Shown here: piece by piece, positions 63,908-64,000 of the stretch | How positions within the stretch are numbered: the stretch's first letter is position 1 | How the letters are laid out: every line of letters starts with the position of its first letter | Assembly: GCA_020446815.1 (NCBI GenBank) | Contig: JAGRDY010000025.1 | Span: 97,221-161,220 of the forward strand | DNA length: 64,000 nucleotides | Reading direction: 5' to 3' | Source: Paracoccaceae bacterium | Lineage (GTDB): Bacteria; Pseudomonadota; Alphaproteobacteria; Rhodobacterales; Rhodobacteraceae | Notes under the pieces: model-generated | What the model was told of the DNA's origin: nothing | The model's input: the letters and a program-made list of their open reading frames with translations, nothing else | The model's database searches: none | Position numbers and translations under genes: made by a program

Positions 63908-64000
63908 ACCTGATCGCGCAACTGGAGGCCGAGCAGATCGCCGCTCTCGGCAAGTCCATCCCGGACTTCAAGGCGGGCGACACGGTCCGTGTCGGCTACA
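63904..64000 (+). CDS. rplS: 50S ribosomal protein L19, N-terminal part (cut by window edge)
   Basis: The first 32 codons of L19: [17 protein letters not shown] then [14 protein letters not shown], the conserved beginning of L19, which sits at the 30S-50S interface. A GGA-containing site lies upstream (AAAGGATCACGCG before the ATG). It follows trmD by about 297 bp, with its own promoter, alternative hairpins and an overlapping short upstream ORF. The gene continues past the right edge. Confidence 0.93.
   Translation, partial: MNLIAQLEAEQIAALGKSIPDFKAGDTVRVGY

Overview
The window is a GC-rich chromosomal segment from an alphaproteobacterium, most likely a denitrifying member of the Rhodobacterales (Paracoccus/Rhodobacter/Roseobacter group). 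This is inferred from the order of the nir genes with a fused nirDL, the separate F0 operon (atpI-B-E-X-F), the ffh...rpsP-rimM-trmD-rplS block, CTTGAC/CTAnA-type promoters, and proteins usually catalogued from Rhodobacterales (DUF5928 glycosyltransferase, RTX and Hint proteins). No tRNA, rRNA, CRISPR array, IS element or phage gene was recognised.

Layout. 1-9646: denitrification cluster. A truncated nirI diverges from nirSECF(DL)GHJN, encoding cytochrome cd1 nitrite reductase, its cytochrome c55x and the heme d1 pathway. A perfect TTAAC-N4-GTCAA (NnrR/FNR-type) box lies between them. 9840-15618: metabolic genes (succinate-semialdehyde dehydrogenase, an alpha/beta hydrolase, a methyltransferase, a P1-family peptidase and two divergent SDRs, one without the catalytic Tyr/Lys). 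15873-19974: two tandem paralogous RTX calcium-binding proteins. 20310-23165: a short ANL ligase, a TAXI-type receptor with no membrane partner, and a small ParB-like protein. 23348-26001: an ECF sigma factor overlapping a membrane VWA (YfbK-like) gene. 26308-32652: Hsp20, a secreted trypsin-like protease, glycolate oxidase glcDEF behind an AATTGGT/ACCAATT inverted repeat, and two small proteins of unknown function.

33218-39964: an overlapping MoxR - DUF58 - BatA/DUF4159 - GATase-like membrane operon. 40026-46102: DUF1285, hydroxypyruvate isomerase, a CDF metal exporter, DNA polymerase I, a zinc-finger protein and a HIT hydrolase. 46111-48657: a glycosyltransferase/DUF5928 protein divergent from a sulfotransferase. 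48810-53823: PfkB-type (adenosine) kinase, endonuclease III, a near-freestanding Hint-domain protein behind a 16-bp tandem repeat, an AraC-MGMT fusion, an OmpA-like lipoprotein and a FadR-subfamily GntR regulator. 54002-56590: the F0 operon with its own promoter. 56819-58646: ArsR and LysR regulators and a small secreted protein. 59097-64000: ffh, a GNAT protein, chorismate mutase, rpsP, an unannotatable-by-length 45-aa membrane micro-protein, rimM, trmD and the start of rplS.

Points most worth a second look: the rplS leader (two mutually exclusive hairpins plus an 18-codon upstream ORF coupled to rplS), the long hairpin at the ffh promoter, the dispersed element found four times downstream of minus-strand genes, three short tandem repeats next to genes, the shared non-RTX N-terminal module of the RTX pair, and the sigma/VWA and TAXI/ligase gene pairs.
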